64,000 bases of DNA, taken from positions 620,001 through 684,000 of the forward strand of contig NZ_RQXX01000002.1 in the NCBI RefSeq assembly GCF_004011175.1, read 5' to 3'. Made by a program: the position numbers and the translations under genes. This document shows positions 7,636-15,686 of the stretch, piece by piece. The notes below the pieces were generated by a model. It saw only the letters and a list, made by a program, of their open reading frames with translations. It did no database searches and was not told the origin of the DNA. The DNA is from Mesobaculum littorinae (lineage in GTDB: Bacteria; Pseudomonadota; Alphaproteobacteria; Rhodobacterales; Rhodobacteraceae). Position 1 is the stretch's first letter, and every line of letters starts with the position of its first letter.

Positions 7636-10600
7636 GCTACCGTCTGGAGCAGGGCGGCCTGCGGATCGACCGCAGCCGCCGGATCGGGTTTTCCTTCGAC
7701 GGCCGCGGCACCGAGGGCTTTGCCGGTGACACCCTTGCCTCGGCGCTTCTGGGCACGGGGCGGCGGGTCATGGGGCGGTCGTTCAAGTACCACCGCCCCC
7801 GCGGCCCGGTCACCTGCGGCGCGGATGAGCCCAACGCGCTGGTCAACCTCGGGCAGGGCGGCCGGGCCGAGCCGAACCAGCGCGCCACCGTCACCGAGCT
7901 GTTCGAGGGGCTGACCGCCACCTCGCAGAACCGCTGGCCCAGCCTTGCCTTCGACGTGGGCGCGATCAACGCGCGGCTGTCGCGGTTCCTGCCCGCGGGC
8001 TTTTATTACAAGACGTTCCTCTGGCCGCGGTCCTTCTGGAAGCACGTCTATGAGCCGGTAATCCGCGCTTCGGCCGGCCTGGGGCGTCCGCCCGAGGGCC
8101 CGGATGCCGACCGCTACGAACACCTGAACGTCCACGCCGACCTTCTGGTCGCGGGCGGCGGCGTCGCCGGGTTGCAGGCGGCACTGATGGCGGGCCGGGC
8201 GGGCGTTTCGGTCCTGCTGGTCGAAGAGACGGCCCATTGGGGCGGCCGCGCGGTGATCGATGCCGCGACCGACGGCGCCCGGATCGACGGCCAGCCTGTT
8301 GCCGACTGGGTCGCCGCCGCCGTGGCCGAGCTTGGGTCCATGGCGAATGTCACCATGCGCCTGCGCACCGTGGCCGCGGGGCTTTACGATCACGGCTTTG
8401 CCCTGGCGTGGGAGAGGGTCACCGACCACCGCCCGTGGGACGACGCCCCGCGTCACCGCCTGTGGCGGATCCGCGCGCGCCACGTCGTCACCGCCACCGG
8501 CGCGTTGGAGCGGCCCATCGCCTTCCCGGGCAACGACCTGCCCGGCGTCATGCTGGCGGGGGCGGTACGGGAATACCTGACGGGCTACGGCGTGGCCGTC
8601 GGGCGCGAGGTCGTGGTCGTCACCAACAACGATGACGCCTATCGCACCGCCCATGCGCTGAAGGCCGCGGGCGTGCGGGTGCCGGCCATCCTCGACGTCC
8701 GCTCGGGCGTGGCTTCGGGTGCGCCCGCCGCGGCGCGCGAGGCCGGGTTCCGGGTGCTCGAACGCTCGGCCATCGCCAAGGTCACGGGCGGCAGCAGCGT
8801 CGAGGCGGTCACCCTGACCAGCGGCGAGACGATCATCTGCGACGCGGTGGCGATGTCGGGTGGCTATTCCCCCGTCGTTCACCTGTGGTCGCACACCGGC
8901 GGCAAGCTTCTGTGGGACGAAACGCAGGCGCATTTCCGGCCCGACCCGGACCGCGCCCCGCTGGCCGCCGACGGCGGTGCCGCGGCGACCGCGGCAGGCG
9001 CCGCGACCGGCGGCCTGACCCTGGCCGAGACGCTGGCATCGGGCGGGCAGGCAGCGCAGGCGGCCCTGACGCGGCTGGGGCACGCCGAGGCCGACGCGGC
9101 GACCATCGCCACGGCCGAGCCCGAGGATGTGCTGCCGATGAAACCCGTCTGGATGATGCCGGCCGAGGCGACGGCGGCGCAGCGGCAGAAGATGTGGCTG
9201 GACTACCAGAACGACGTCAAGGTCTCGGACGTCCAGCTGGCGCAGCGCGAAGGCTACGAAAGCGTCGAGCATGCCAAGCGCTACACCACGCTGGGCATGG
9301 CGACAGATCAAGGGAAGCTTAGCAACATCAACGGCTTGGCGATCCTGGCTCAGGCAAAGGGTGAGGCGATCCCGCAGGTCGGCACCACGACCTTCCGCCC
9401 GCCTTACGTGCCGATCTCGATGGGGTCGATCGCGGGCGAGGCGCGGGGCGGGCTGTTCCAGCCGATCCGCCGCACGCCGATGCATGCGCTGCACGACGAG
9501 GCCGGCGCGGTGTGGGAGCCGGTGGGTCACTGGCGCCGCCCCTTCGCCTATCCGCAGAAGGGCGAGACGCGGGACGAGGCGGTGCAGCGCGAAATCGCGC
9601 AGGTGCGTGGCCGGGTGGCGATGCTCGACGCCTCGACCCTGGGCAAGATCGTGGTCAAGGGGCCGGACGCGGGCCGGTTCCTCGACATGATCTACACCAA
9701 CATGATGTCGACACTGAAGGTGGGGCGCTGCCGCTACGGGCTGATCTGTTCTGAGAACGGGTTCCTGATCGATGACGGCGTGGTGGCGCGGCTGGGCGAG
9801 GACGAGTTCCTGTGCCACACCACCACCGGCGGGGCCGATCGCATCCATGGCCACATGGAGGAATGGCTGCAGACCGAATGGTGGGACTGGCAGGTCTACA
9901 CCGCCAATGTCACCGAGCAATGGGCCCAGGTCGCCGTCGCCGGGCCGAAGGCGCGCGAGGTTCTGGAAAGCCTCGGCGGGCTCGACCTGGCGCGCGACAC
10001 GCTGCCCTTCATGTCGTGGACCGAGGGCCGGCTGGGCGACATCCCCGCCCGCGTCTTCCGCATCTCCTTCTCGGGCGAGCTGTCCTACGAGATCGCGGTG
10101 CCGGCGTCGCGGGGGCCCGAGCTGTGGCGCGCGCTGCGCCGGGCCGGCAAGCCGCACGGAATCGTTCCCTACGGGACCGAGGCGATGCACATCCTGCGCG
10201 CCGAGAAGGGCTTTGTCATGATCGGCGACGAAACCGACGGCACCGTCATCCCGCAGGACCTGGGGCTGGACTGGGCGATTTCGAAGAAGAAGGACGACTA
10301 TATCGGCAAGCGCGCGCAGATGCGCCCGCACATGGCCGATCCCGAAAGGTGGAAGCTCGTCGGCCTGGAAACGCTCGACGGGTCGGTCCTGTCGCACGCC
10401 GCGCTGGCGCTGGAGGACGGGCAGAACGCCCTGGGCCAGCGGCGCACGCAGGGGCGCGTGACCTCGACCTACCGCTCGCCGACTTTGAACCGCGGCATCG
10501 CCATGGGGTTGGTGCGGCACGGGCCCGACCGGATGGGCGAGGTGCTTGAGTTTTCGCGCGTGACCGGCGGCACGGTGCAGGTGCGCATCGTCGACCCGGT

Positions 10601-10637
10601 GCTCTACGACAAGGAGGGGAAGCGGCAAGATGTCTGA
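7632..10637 (+). CDS. soxA: sarcosine oxidase alpha subunit
   Basis: 1001 residues. Order of domains: N-terminal ferredoxin-like segment (RSFKYHRPRGPVTCGADEPN, about residues 48-68), a pyridine nucleotide-disulphide type domain with dinucleotide motif VAGGGVAGLQAALMAG near residue 175, and a C-terminal half related to the glycine-cleavage T protein, which binds tetrahydrofolate and collects the methyl-derived one-carbon unit. It binds NAD+ and, with SoxB, the FMN site. The start overlaps soxD (ATGA) and the end overlaps soxG by eight bases. A stretch near 9300-9370 uses rarer codons than the rest of the gene. Confidence 0.96.
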   Translation: MSYRLEQGGLRIDRSRRIGFSFDGRGTEGFAGDTLASALLGTGRRVMGRSFKYHRPRGPVTCGADEPNALVNLGQGGRAEPNQRATVTELFEGLTATSQNRWPSLAFDVGAINARLSRFLPAGFYYKTFLWPRSFWKHVYEPVIRASAGLGRPPEGPDADRYEHLNVHADLLVAGGGVAGLQAALMAGRAGVSVLLVEETAHWGGRAVIDAATDGARIDGQPVADWVAAAVAELGSMANVTMRLRTVAAGLYDHGFALAWERVTDHRPWDDAPRHRLWRIRARHVVTATGALERPIAFPGNDLPGVMLAGAVREYLTGYGVAVGREVVVVTNNDDAYRTAHALKAAGVRVPAILDVRSGVASGAPAAAREAGFRVLERSAIAKVTGGSSVEAVTLTSGETIICDAVAMSGGYSPVVHLWSHTGGKLLWDETQAHFRPDPDRAPLAADGGAAATAAGAATGGLTLAETLASGGQAAQAALTRLGHAEADAATIATAEPEDVLPMKPVWMMPAEATAAQRQKMWLDYQNDVKVSDVQLAQREGYESVEHAKRYTTLGMATDQGKLSNINGLAILAQAKGEAIPQVGTTTFRPPYVPISMGSIAGEARGGLFQPIRRTPMHALHDEAGAVWEPVGHWRRPFAYPQKGETRDEAVQREIAQVRGRVAMLDASTLGKIVVKGPDAGRFLDMIYTNMMSTLKVGRCRYGLICSENGFLIDDGVVARLGEDEFLCHTTTGGADRIHGHMEEWLQTEWWDWQVYTANVTEQWAQVAVAGPKAREVLESLGGLDLARDTLPFMSWTEGRLGDIPARVFRISFSGELSYEIAVPASRGPELWRALRRAGKPHGIVPYGTEAMHILRAEKGFVMIGDETDGTVIPQDLGLDWAISKKKDDYIGKRAQMRPHMADPERWKLVGLETLDGSVLSHAALALEDGQNALGQRRTQGRVTSTYRSPTLNRGIAMGLVRHGPDRMGEVLEFSRVTGGTVQVRIVDPVLYDKEGKRQDV

Positions 10638-11259
10638 GTTTCTAAGCCGGCCCTACGAGGGCTTTGCCCGGGTGGAGCAATCCGCCCCCCGCGCGATGGT
10701 GTCGCTGCGCGGCGACCTGGGATCGCAGGCGATGGCCGCCGCGGTGTCCGAGGTCTCGGGCTGCGCGATCCCCGAGCCGCTGCGGCTGACGCAGGCGGCG
10801 CAGGATGACGATCGGGGCGGGGGCCAGACCTCAGGCCAGTCCGGGGCGCAACACGGGGGGCAGTACGGCGCCGCATGCCTGTGGATGTCGCCTGACGAGC
10901 TGTTGCTGCTGGGGCCGGCCGGGACCGGTCCGGAGCTGGCTGCACGTCTGACCGAGGCTCTGGCGGGCCAGCATCACCTGGCGGTCGACGTCTCGGAGGC
11001 GCGCGCGCTTTTCCGCGTATCGGGACCCGCCGCGCGCGAGGTGATGATGAAGATCACCCCGGCCGACGTGGCGCGGATGGGCCCGGGCGACGCCCGGCGC
11101 ACCCGCCTGGCCCAGATCGCCGGCGCGCTCTGGATGGAGCGTGAGGCTGCGATCGAGGTCGCCTGCTTCCGGTCGGTCGGGGCCTACGTGGCCGAGCTTC
11201 TGACCACCGCCGCCCGCAGCGGCGGAGAGGTGGGCCTTTTGCACCCCGCCGCAACCTGA
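10630..11259 (+). CDS. soxG: sarcosine oxidase gamma subunit
   Basis: 209 residues, overlapping the end of soxA by eight bases. The segments CLWMSPDELLLLGP, VSEARALFRVSGPAAREV and EVACFRSVGAYVAELL are typical of SoxG, the smaller folate-domain-like subunit that packs on SoxA. Residues about 58-80 form a Gly/Gln/Asp-rich loop (DDDRGGGQTSGQSG onward) that reads as a low-complexity insertion and is probably a surface loop. Last gene of the operon. Confidence 0.93.
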   Translation: MSEFLSRPYEGFARVEQSAPRAMVSLRGDLGSQAMAAAVSEVSGCAIPEPLRLTQAAQDDDRGGGQTSGQSGAQHGGQYGAACLWMSPDELLLLGPAGTGPELAARLTEALAGQHHLAVDVSEARALFRVSGPAAREVMMKITPADVARMGPGDARRTRLAQIAGALWMEREAAIEVACFRSVGAYVAELLTTAARSGGEVGLLHPAAT

Positions 11260-11674
11260 CCCGGCGCCGGGGGGGCGGGCAACGCCCGCATCCGCCCCCC
11301 GGGCCGTGCCGTCCGCCCCGGACGTGCATTGCGAACCGTCCAACGCGACACCCGCGCTTCGGTCGACGGCCGATGCGGGGCCTGCGCGCGGGATGCCCCT
11401 GCGGACCGTCGCCACCGGCCCTTCGCCCCGGCGTTCGTGCCAAGGCCGTTCGCCGGGCGGCGGGCCCGCTCGACCCACGGGCGGCGGCCCTTGCCCACCC
11501 TGGCGCAGCGATCGGCAACGGCCCGCCGGTCGGCCGCTTCGGTGCCAAGCGGCAATCCGGCCGGGGAACAGCCGGCGGCCCGCCCTCGTTTCCCGCTCAG
11601 TCAATACCTTGACGCCGCCGCGAGGCGGGCACAGGTATCGTCCCGAATTGAAGCAAAATTGAAAGGACTGCGAA
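11260..11674. other. intergenic stretch upstream of sodB
   Basis: About 415 bases. Open frames on both strands here are Arg/Pro/Gly-rich composition artefacts without ribosome binding sites. The only signal is close to sodB: a TTGACG hexamer (11609-11614) with a possible AGGTAT (11633-11638) 18 bases later, and the sodB ribosome binding site AAAGGA just before the ATG. The rest appears empty. Confidence 0.55.
11609..11638 (+). promoter_or_regulatory. possible sodB promoter
   Basis: TTGACG (11609-11614) and AGGTAT (11633-11638) are separated by 18 bases and lie 37-66 bases upstream of the sodB ATG. The -35 element is close to consensus and is preceded by CC, giving a CTTGA core that would also suit a heat-shock-type sigma factor. 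Inferred from sequence only. Confidence 0.35.
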
Positions 11675-12274
11675 ATGGCTTTCGAACTTCCCGATCTTCC
11701 CTATGCCCACGACGCTCTGGCCGACCTCGGCATGTCGAAAGAGACGCTCGAATATCACCACGACATCCACCACAAGGCCTATGTCGACAACGGCAACAAG
11801 GCGATCGCCGGGACCGAGTGGGAAAACAAGCCGGTCGAAGAGATCATCAAGGGCACCTACCAGTCCGGCGCCGTGGCCCAGAACGGCATCTTCAACAACG
11901 CCTCGCAGTACTGGAACCACAACCAGTTCTGGGAAATGATGGGCCCGGGCGAAAAGAAGATGCCCGGCGAGCTTGAAAAGGCGCTGACCGAGGCGTTCGG
12001 GTCGGTCGACAAGTTCAAGGAAGACTTCGCCGCGGCCGGCGGCGGCCAGTTCGGTTCGGGCTGGGCGTGGCTGGTGAAGGACACCGACGGCAGCCTGAAG
12101 ATCACCAAGACCGAGAACGGCGTGAACCCGCTGTGCTTTGGCCAGACCGCTCTTCTGGGTTGCGACGTGTGGGAGCACTCCTACTACATCGATTTCCGCA
12201 ACAAGCGCCCGGCCTACCTGCAGAACTTCCTCGACAAGCTGGTGAACTGGGAAAACGTCGCCAGCCGCATGTAA
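11675..12274 (+). CDS. sodB: superoxide dismutase, iron type
   Basis: 199 residues, a full-length Fe/Mn superoxide dismutase that converts superoxide to H2O2 and O2. The metal ligands are His28 (LEYHHD), His82 (WNHNQFW), Asp164 and His168 (DVWEHSYY). Gln78 in FNNASQYW and the GGGQFGSGW segment are the iron-enzyme pattern. No signal peptide, so cytosolic. Ribosome binding site AAAGGA lies nine bases before the ATG. It follows the H2O2-producing sarcosine oxidase operon, but a 415-base gap implies its own promoter, and a strong terminator follows. Confidence 0.96.
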   Translation: MAFELPDLPYAHDALADLGMSKETLEYHHDIHHKAYVDNGNKAIAGTEWENKPVEEIIKGTYQSGAVAQNGIFNNASQYWNHNQFWEMMGPGEKKMPGELEKALTEAFGSVDKFKEDFAAAGGGQFGSGWAWLVKDTDGSLKITKTENGVNPLCFGQTALLGCDVWEHSYYIDFRNKRPAYLQNFLDKLVNWENVASRM

Positions 12275-12351
12275 TCGGCGCGGGTATAGGCGCTGGCGCG
12301 GGCTGCTCCCGCGCCGCGTCTGCCCGGATCGGGTTCCGTGCCCGGTATCAT

Positions 12352-12385
12352 GGCCCGCCCCCGACGTCAGGGGGCGGGCCTTTTT
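12352..12385 (+). terminator. intrinsic terminator of sodB
   Basis: A perfect 11 bp stem (GGCCCGCCCCC, 12352-12362, with 12370-12380) closes a 7-base loop and is followed directly by TTTTT (12381-12385), 78 bases after the sodB stop. Confidence 0.92.
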
Positions 12386-12456
12386 GCGCGGTCATGTGCC
12401 GCGTCGGACAGGGGCAGCGGCCCCCGGGGCTGCGGGACGGCGCGGGGCGCCGGCGG

Positions 12457-12708
12457 TCAGCACGGTGGGCCGTGCCAGCGCCGCGGGGGCGGCTCGGTCG
12501 GCGGCAGGCCGATGTCGCGTCGCAGGTGATCGCTCAGCTCGTCGCGCAGCCGGGGCGTGGGCGCCTCGGCAGGCCGCGGGCGGCGATGCGGTTGCAGCAG
12601 GCTGGCGGCAAGGGCGCGCAGCACGCGCCATGTGCCGTGGGTGGTCAGCAAATGATCGATAACGGTCCGCGGCGGCGCGGCCGGCGGCAAAGGTCCTATG
12701 GGAATCAT
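12457..12708 (-). CDS. small basic protein ending in a DUF1127-like segment
   Basis: 83 residues. After MIPIGPLPPAAPP the middle reads DHLLTTHGTWRVLRALAASLL, and the C-terminal half contains LSDHLRRDIGLPP, which resembles the short conserved end of DUF1127/YjiS-like proteins of alphaproteobacteria. Such proteins are small, Arg-rich and of largely unknown role, with some links to RNA-associated regulation. No clear ribosome binding site precedes the ATG, so the exact start is uncertain. Downstream of dedA on the same strand. Confidence 0.6.
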   Translation of the reverse strand: MIPIGPLPPAAPPRTVIDHLLTTHGTWRVLRALAASLLQPHRRPRPAEAPTPRLRDELSDHLRRDIGLPPTEPPPRRWHGPPC

Positions 12709-13054
12709 GTAAAATCGCCGGAAGGGATCCGGCCCTCGTCGTCGGAAAACAGGGGGCCACGCATTCCCATGGGGATCACGCCTGTCAGGGCGTGGCTCTG
12801 CGGATCATGCGTGGGTGGCTCGCATCAGCACCGGGCGGGGGCAGGTGTCGGCCCCGGCGGGTGCGGAAAGGATCAGTGGCGTCGGAGGCCGAACATGGCG
12901 TGCGACGGACCATAACCCGTGAGGGTGCGAATGATGACCATAAGGCGCCCTCCTGTGTTGCGAGCGGGGTTGGTGCCAGATCCGTAGCCGGGCGCGCGCC
13001 GCTGCGGCAAGCCCTTTCGGGGCCTGCCCTGTTTCGGCGCCCCCCTGTGGCGGA
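12709..13054. other. gap between dedA and the DUF1127-like gene
   Basis: About 345 bases. The only coding signal is a 22-codon frame with a strong ribosome binding site on the minus strand (listed separately). A short inverted repeat CACGCC...GGCGTG lies near 12779-12796. Nothing else stands out. Confidence 0.5.
12873..12941 (-). CDS. possible 22-residue peptide
   Basis: On the minus strand an AGGAGG lies seven bases before an ATG at 12941. The frame runs MVIIRTLTGYGPSHAMFGLRRH and stops at 12873. The ribosome binding site is as strong as that of dedA upstream, which is the main reason to list it. No family is known to me. It could be a genuine small protein, a leader peptide for the downstream DUF1127-like gene, or chance. 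Confidence 0.4.
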   Translation of the reverse strand: MVIIRTLTGYGPSHAMFGLRRH

Positions 13055-13675
13055 TTAGTCGCGGTTGGTTTCCGCGGGAACGCGGCGGCGGTAGGTCGCG
13101 ACGCGGTAGAGGTAAATGCCGACGAGAATCACCACAACGCCGGTCGACACCGGGTTCAGCCACGACGACACCCGGTCGTACTGGCTTTCCAGCAGGTAGC
13201 CCGCGATGGTCAGGAAGCTGGTCCAGACCACGGTGCCTACGGAGGTGTAGGCGAGGAACTTCCAGAACGGCATGTCGGCCACGCCCGCGGGCACCGAGAT
13301 GAAGGTACGCACCGTGGGGATCAGGCGGCCGACCAGCACCGCCAGCCCGCCATGATTGCGGAACCACGCGTTCGACTGCTCGATCTCGTCCGGCGTGATG
13401 GTCAGCCAGCGGCCATGCCTGCGGGCCAGCCGCTTCAGCCGGTCGGTGCCCAGCTTCATGCCGATCCAGTACCACAGCACGGCGCCGGCCAGCGACCCCA
13501 CCGTGCCCGCCACGATGGCCACGATCAGCGAACTATCCCCCGTGGCGGCGTTGAAGCCCGCAAGCGGCATGATCAGCTCCGACGGGATCGGCGGAAAGAC
13601 GTTCTCGATGAACATCAGAAAGGCGATGCCGACCGCTCCGACGCTGTCGATAATCGAGGTGATCCAGTCGAACAC
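13055..13675 (-). CDS. DedA family membrane protein
   Basis: 206 residues of the DedA / SNARE-associated (VTT) family of inner-membrane proteins, linked to undecaprenyl-phosphate or phospholipid recycling and membrane homeostasis. The N-terminus has FIENVFPPIPSELIMPLAG, the re-entrant motif with the conserved Glu, and the middle has VGRLIPTVRTFISVPAG with the conserved arginines. Several hydrophobic helices follow. The start is a GTG at 13675 preceded by an excellent AGGAGG six bases upstream. Transcribed divergently from the gene at 13976. Confidence 0.92.
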   Translation of the reverse strand: MFDWITSIIDSVGAVGIAFLMFIENVFPPIPSELIMPLAGFNAATGDSSLIVAIVAGTVGSLAGAVLWYWIGMKLGTDRLKRLARRHGRWLTITPDEIEQSNAWFRNHGGLAVLVGRLIPTVRTFISVPAGVADMPFWKFLAYTSVGTVVWTSFLTIAGYLLESQYDRVSSWLNPVSTGVVVILVGIYLYRVATYRRRVPAETNRD

Positions 13676-13975
13676 GGCAAACCTCCTGCCTGATGCGGGT
13701 CACAAGTTCCGGCGCTTCTGCACGGTCGCGGGGGGGTGTGACAAGCCCAACCTTGTGGGACCCAAGCTTGTGGAGCCCGGCGTGCAAGCGCGGGTGTCCG
13801 GGGGCGGGCCCGTGGCGCCGGTCCTTGGGGCCACCCCGCCGGGCCTGTGCCGGGGCGGCGCCGGATCCAGCGCAGAAGGCTTCCGTGGCGAGAGGGCCGG
13901 GACCGGCGCCGTGGCAGGAACCGGCGCCCGGACGCGGGTGTTTCACAGGTGAAGCAGATGGATAGGAGAGATGAG
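13676..13975. other. divergent promoter region
   Basis: 300 bases between dedA (minus) and the stress-like pair (plus). The dedA ribosome binding site lies at the left edge. A GGAAC-N18-GTTT arrangement is present at 13917-13943. The near-repeated CTTGTGGGACCC / CTTGTGGAGCCC around 13751-13780 has no evident function. Confidence 0.5.
13917..13943 (+). promoter_or_regulatory. possible EcfG-type (general stress) promoter
   Basis: GGAAC at 13917-13921 and GTTT at 13940-13943 have the spacing of the alphaproteobacterial general stress sigma factor consensus (GGAAC about 16-18 bases before CGTT). The site lies 33 bases upstream of the 13976 start. Many Rhodobacterales lack the PhyR-EcfG system, so this is only a candidate. 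Confidence 0.3.
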
Positions 13976-14221
13976 ATGGCAGATCGCATCCGATCTCAGG
14001 ACCACAGCCGCGATACGGACAAGCTTCTTTCCGACGCCGATGCCCCCGAACAGGGCGGCCGGTCGGGCGGCGAGCTGGAGCGGCAGGTCGGCACCCGCGA
14101 CGAGGCGAAGCGCGCAGAAAAGGGCGAACAGGCCGGGGCCACGCGTGTCACCAAGTCCGATGAAAAGGGGCAGGGCAACCTCGGCGGGCTGCACGGCACC
14201 GGAGACGAGGAGGGCTCCTGA
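13976..14221 (+). CDS. small hydrophilic protein of unknown function
   Basis: 81 residues, highly charged, with no membrane span: MADRIRSQDHSRDTDKLL, then acidic and Lys/Arg-rich stretches and a Gly-rich end (LGGLHGTGDEEGS). The composition is that of an intrinsically disordered, stress-type hydrophilic protein; no family is recognised. The ATG at 13976 is chosen because AGGAG (13964-13968) lies seven bases upstream; an ATG at 13958 would overlap that site. One base separates its stop from the next gene, so the two form an operon. Confidence 0.72.
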   Translation: MADRIRSQDHSRDTDKLLSDADAPEQGGRSGGELERQVGTRDEAKRAEKGEQAGATRVTKSDEKGQGNLGGLHGTGDEEGS

Positions 14222-14222
14222 C

Positions 14223-14666
14223 ATGAGCAAGATCACGACGGGCACCTATGTTCTGGTTGCCGACGGAGAAAAGGCGCTGTTCCTGCGCAATGACGGAGAT
14301 GCCGAGGATCTGCATCTCGTCGTCGCCAGCAAGAAAGAGCAGGAGAACCCCGCGACCCATGATCAGGGCACGCACAAGCCCGGCCGGATGGGCGACACCG
14401 GCGTGGGCCAGCGTTCCGCGCTTGCAGATACCGACTGGCACCAGCTGGCCAAGGATCGGTTTGCCGATGACCTGGCCGACCTGCTCTACACCCGCGTCCA
14501 TAAGGGCGAGATCGAGCGTCTGGTGATCGTCGCGGCCCCCGGCGTGCTGGGCGAGTTGCGCGACAAGCTGCACAAGGAGGTCGAGGCCTGCGTCGTCTCC
14601 GAGGTGCCAAAGACGCTGACCAACCATCCCGTGGACGAGATCGAGAAATCGGTCGCCGCAGCCTAG
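14223..14666 (+). CDS. host attachment family protein
   Basis: 147 residues similar to the family annotated as required for attachment to host cells (baeRF-like fold, related to the eRF1 middle domain). Features: TGTYVLVADGEKALFLRND at the start, a polar middle (HKPGRMGDTGVGQRS), RFADDLADLLY, and the end LVIVAAPGVLGELRDKLH...VPKTLTNHPVDEIE. The name comes from one Agrobacterium study; in other bacteria it often sits with stress genes and its role is unclear. Cytosolic. Starts one base after the previous stop. Confidence 0.85.
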   Translation: MSKITTGTYVLVADGEKALFLRNDGDAEDLHLVVASKKEQENPATHDQGTHKPGRMGDTGVGQRSALADTDWHQLAKDRFADDLADLLYTRVHKGEIERLVIVAAPGVLGELRDKLHKEVEACVVSEVPKTLTNHPVDEIEKSVAAA

Positions 14667-14975
14667 GGAACCGTAGTCGTCGAACGGACCAGTCGCGCCG
14701 CCCGAAGCCATTCGGGCGGCGCGCTGTGTTTCGGGTCCCTTGCCAGCGGTCGAGGTGAACCTCGGTGCAGACTGCCCGGGCTTGTCGCCGGTCTCGACCC
14801 TCTGCACACCCTCTCGGGGCCGAAGTCTTTGCCGTTGTTTTGCGGGCACCCCTTTGCGGGAAAACCGCCGAGAGGTGCCCATCGGCCCGATGAGGCAAGT
14901 ATGGCCGTCAGGGCGGATACGGTGCCGCCCGACCCAAGGGGGGTCGCGGCGGCCGGATCCGCCTTGTGTCGGGCG
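14667..14975. other. intergenic stretch between convergent genes
   Basis: 309 bases between the host-attachment family gene and the LOG gene, containing a terminator hairpin near its left end. The remainder shows no gene on either strand. Confidence 0.55.
14694..14723 (+). terminator. probable terminator hairpin
   Basis: A 13 bp perfect stem (14694-14706, CGCGCCGCCCGAA, with 14711-14723) closes a GCCA loop 28 bases after the stop of the preceding gene. Only a weak T stretch (TGTGTTT) follows. Confidence 0.65.
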
Positions 14976-15536
14976 TCAGGCGGCAAGCCGCTCTTTCAAT
15001 CGGGCCATCAGGGTCTCGACATCCGGCGCGCTGTCGACGAACCCGGCGAGGGTGTCGTCGGCAAAGCCTTCGGAGATGGTGTGGTCCACCAGCGCGGTCA
15101 GCGGCGCCCAGTACCCTTCGGTATCCAGCAGGAAGATCGGCTTGGCATGCAGGCCCAGCTGCCGCCATGTCAGGACCTCGAAGAACTCGTCCAGCGTGCC
15201 CGCGCCGCCCGGCAGCACCACGATGGCGTCGGCGTTCATGAACATCACCTTCTTGCGCTCGTGCATCGTCTCGGTGACGACAAAGCGGGCGAGATCGCGC
15301 TTGCCGACCTCGCGGTCGACGAGGTGGCGCGGGATCACCCCGAAGGTGTCGGCGCCACCGGCCTGCGCGGCGCGTGCCACGCGGCCCATCAGCCCCACGT
15401 CCCCCGCGCCGTAGACCAGGCCCCAGCCCGCCTGCGCAAGCGCCGTGCCCAGCGTGTCGGCCGCGGTGGCATAGGCCGGGCGGGCGCCATCGCGCGAGCC
15501 GCAGTAGACGCAGATTCGGGGGGATGTCTCGGACAT
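14976..15536 (-). CDS. LOG-family protein (TIGR00730), putative nucleotide phosphoribohydrolase
   Basis: 186 residues. The Rossmann-like core has ICVYCGSRDG at the start, GLVYGAGDVGLMG, and the catalytic signature PGGAGTLDEFFEVLTW. LOG-family enzymes release bases from nucleoside 5'-monophosphates (cytokinin riboside monophosphates in plants and plant associates, AMP and pyrimidine nucleotides in bacteria). Start ATG at 15536. Divergent from the LysM protein gene, 150 bases away. Confidence 0.9.
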   Translation of the reverse strand: MSETSPRICVYCGSRDGARPAYATAADTLGTALAQAGWGLVYGAGDVGLMGRVARAAQAGGADTFGVIPRHLVDREVGKRDLARFVVTETMHERKKVMFMNADAIVVLPGGAGTLDEFFEVLTWRQLGLHAKPIFLLDTEGYWAPLTALVDHTISEGFADDTLAGFVDSAPDVETLMARLKERLAA

Positions 15537-15686
15537 GGGAAGGGACCTTCTTTCCTGTTTTGACCCTGCCTAGCCCCATTGGTAAGGTCGCTCAAGCATC
15601 CGTGATGGGGCGGCGCGGGCCTGCGGTCCGCGAGACGCCGCGGCGCGGCGACGGGGCCCGCGGGCCCGTGACTGGGGAGAGGGTCG

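Noticed and set aside
7557-10628. 1023-codon open frame antisense to soxA
   Set aside because: His/Arg/Gly-rich shadow of a GC3-biased gene; no ribosome binding site and no family similarity, while soxA on the plus strand is certain.
12384-12662. 92-codon plus-strand frame after sodB
   Set aside because: It starts within the sodB terminator and is Arg/Gly/Ala-rich; the opposite strand has the more protein-like DUF1127-type frame.
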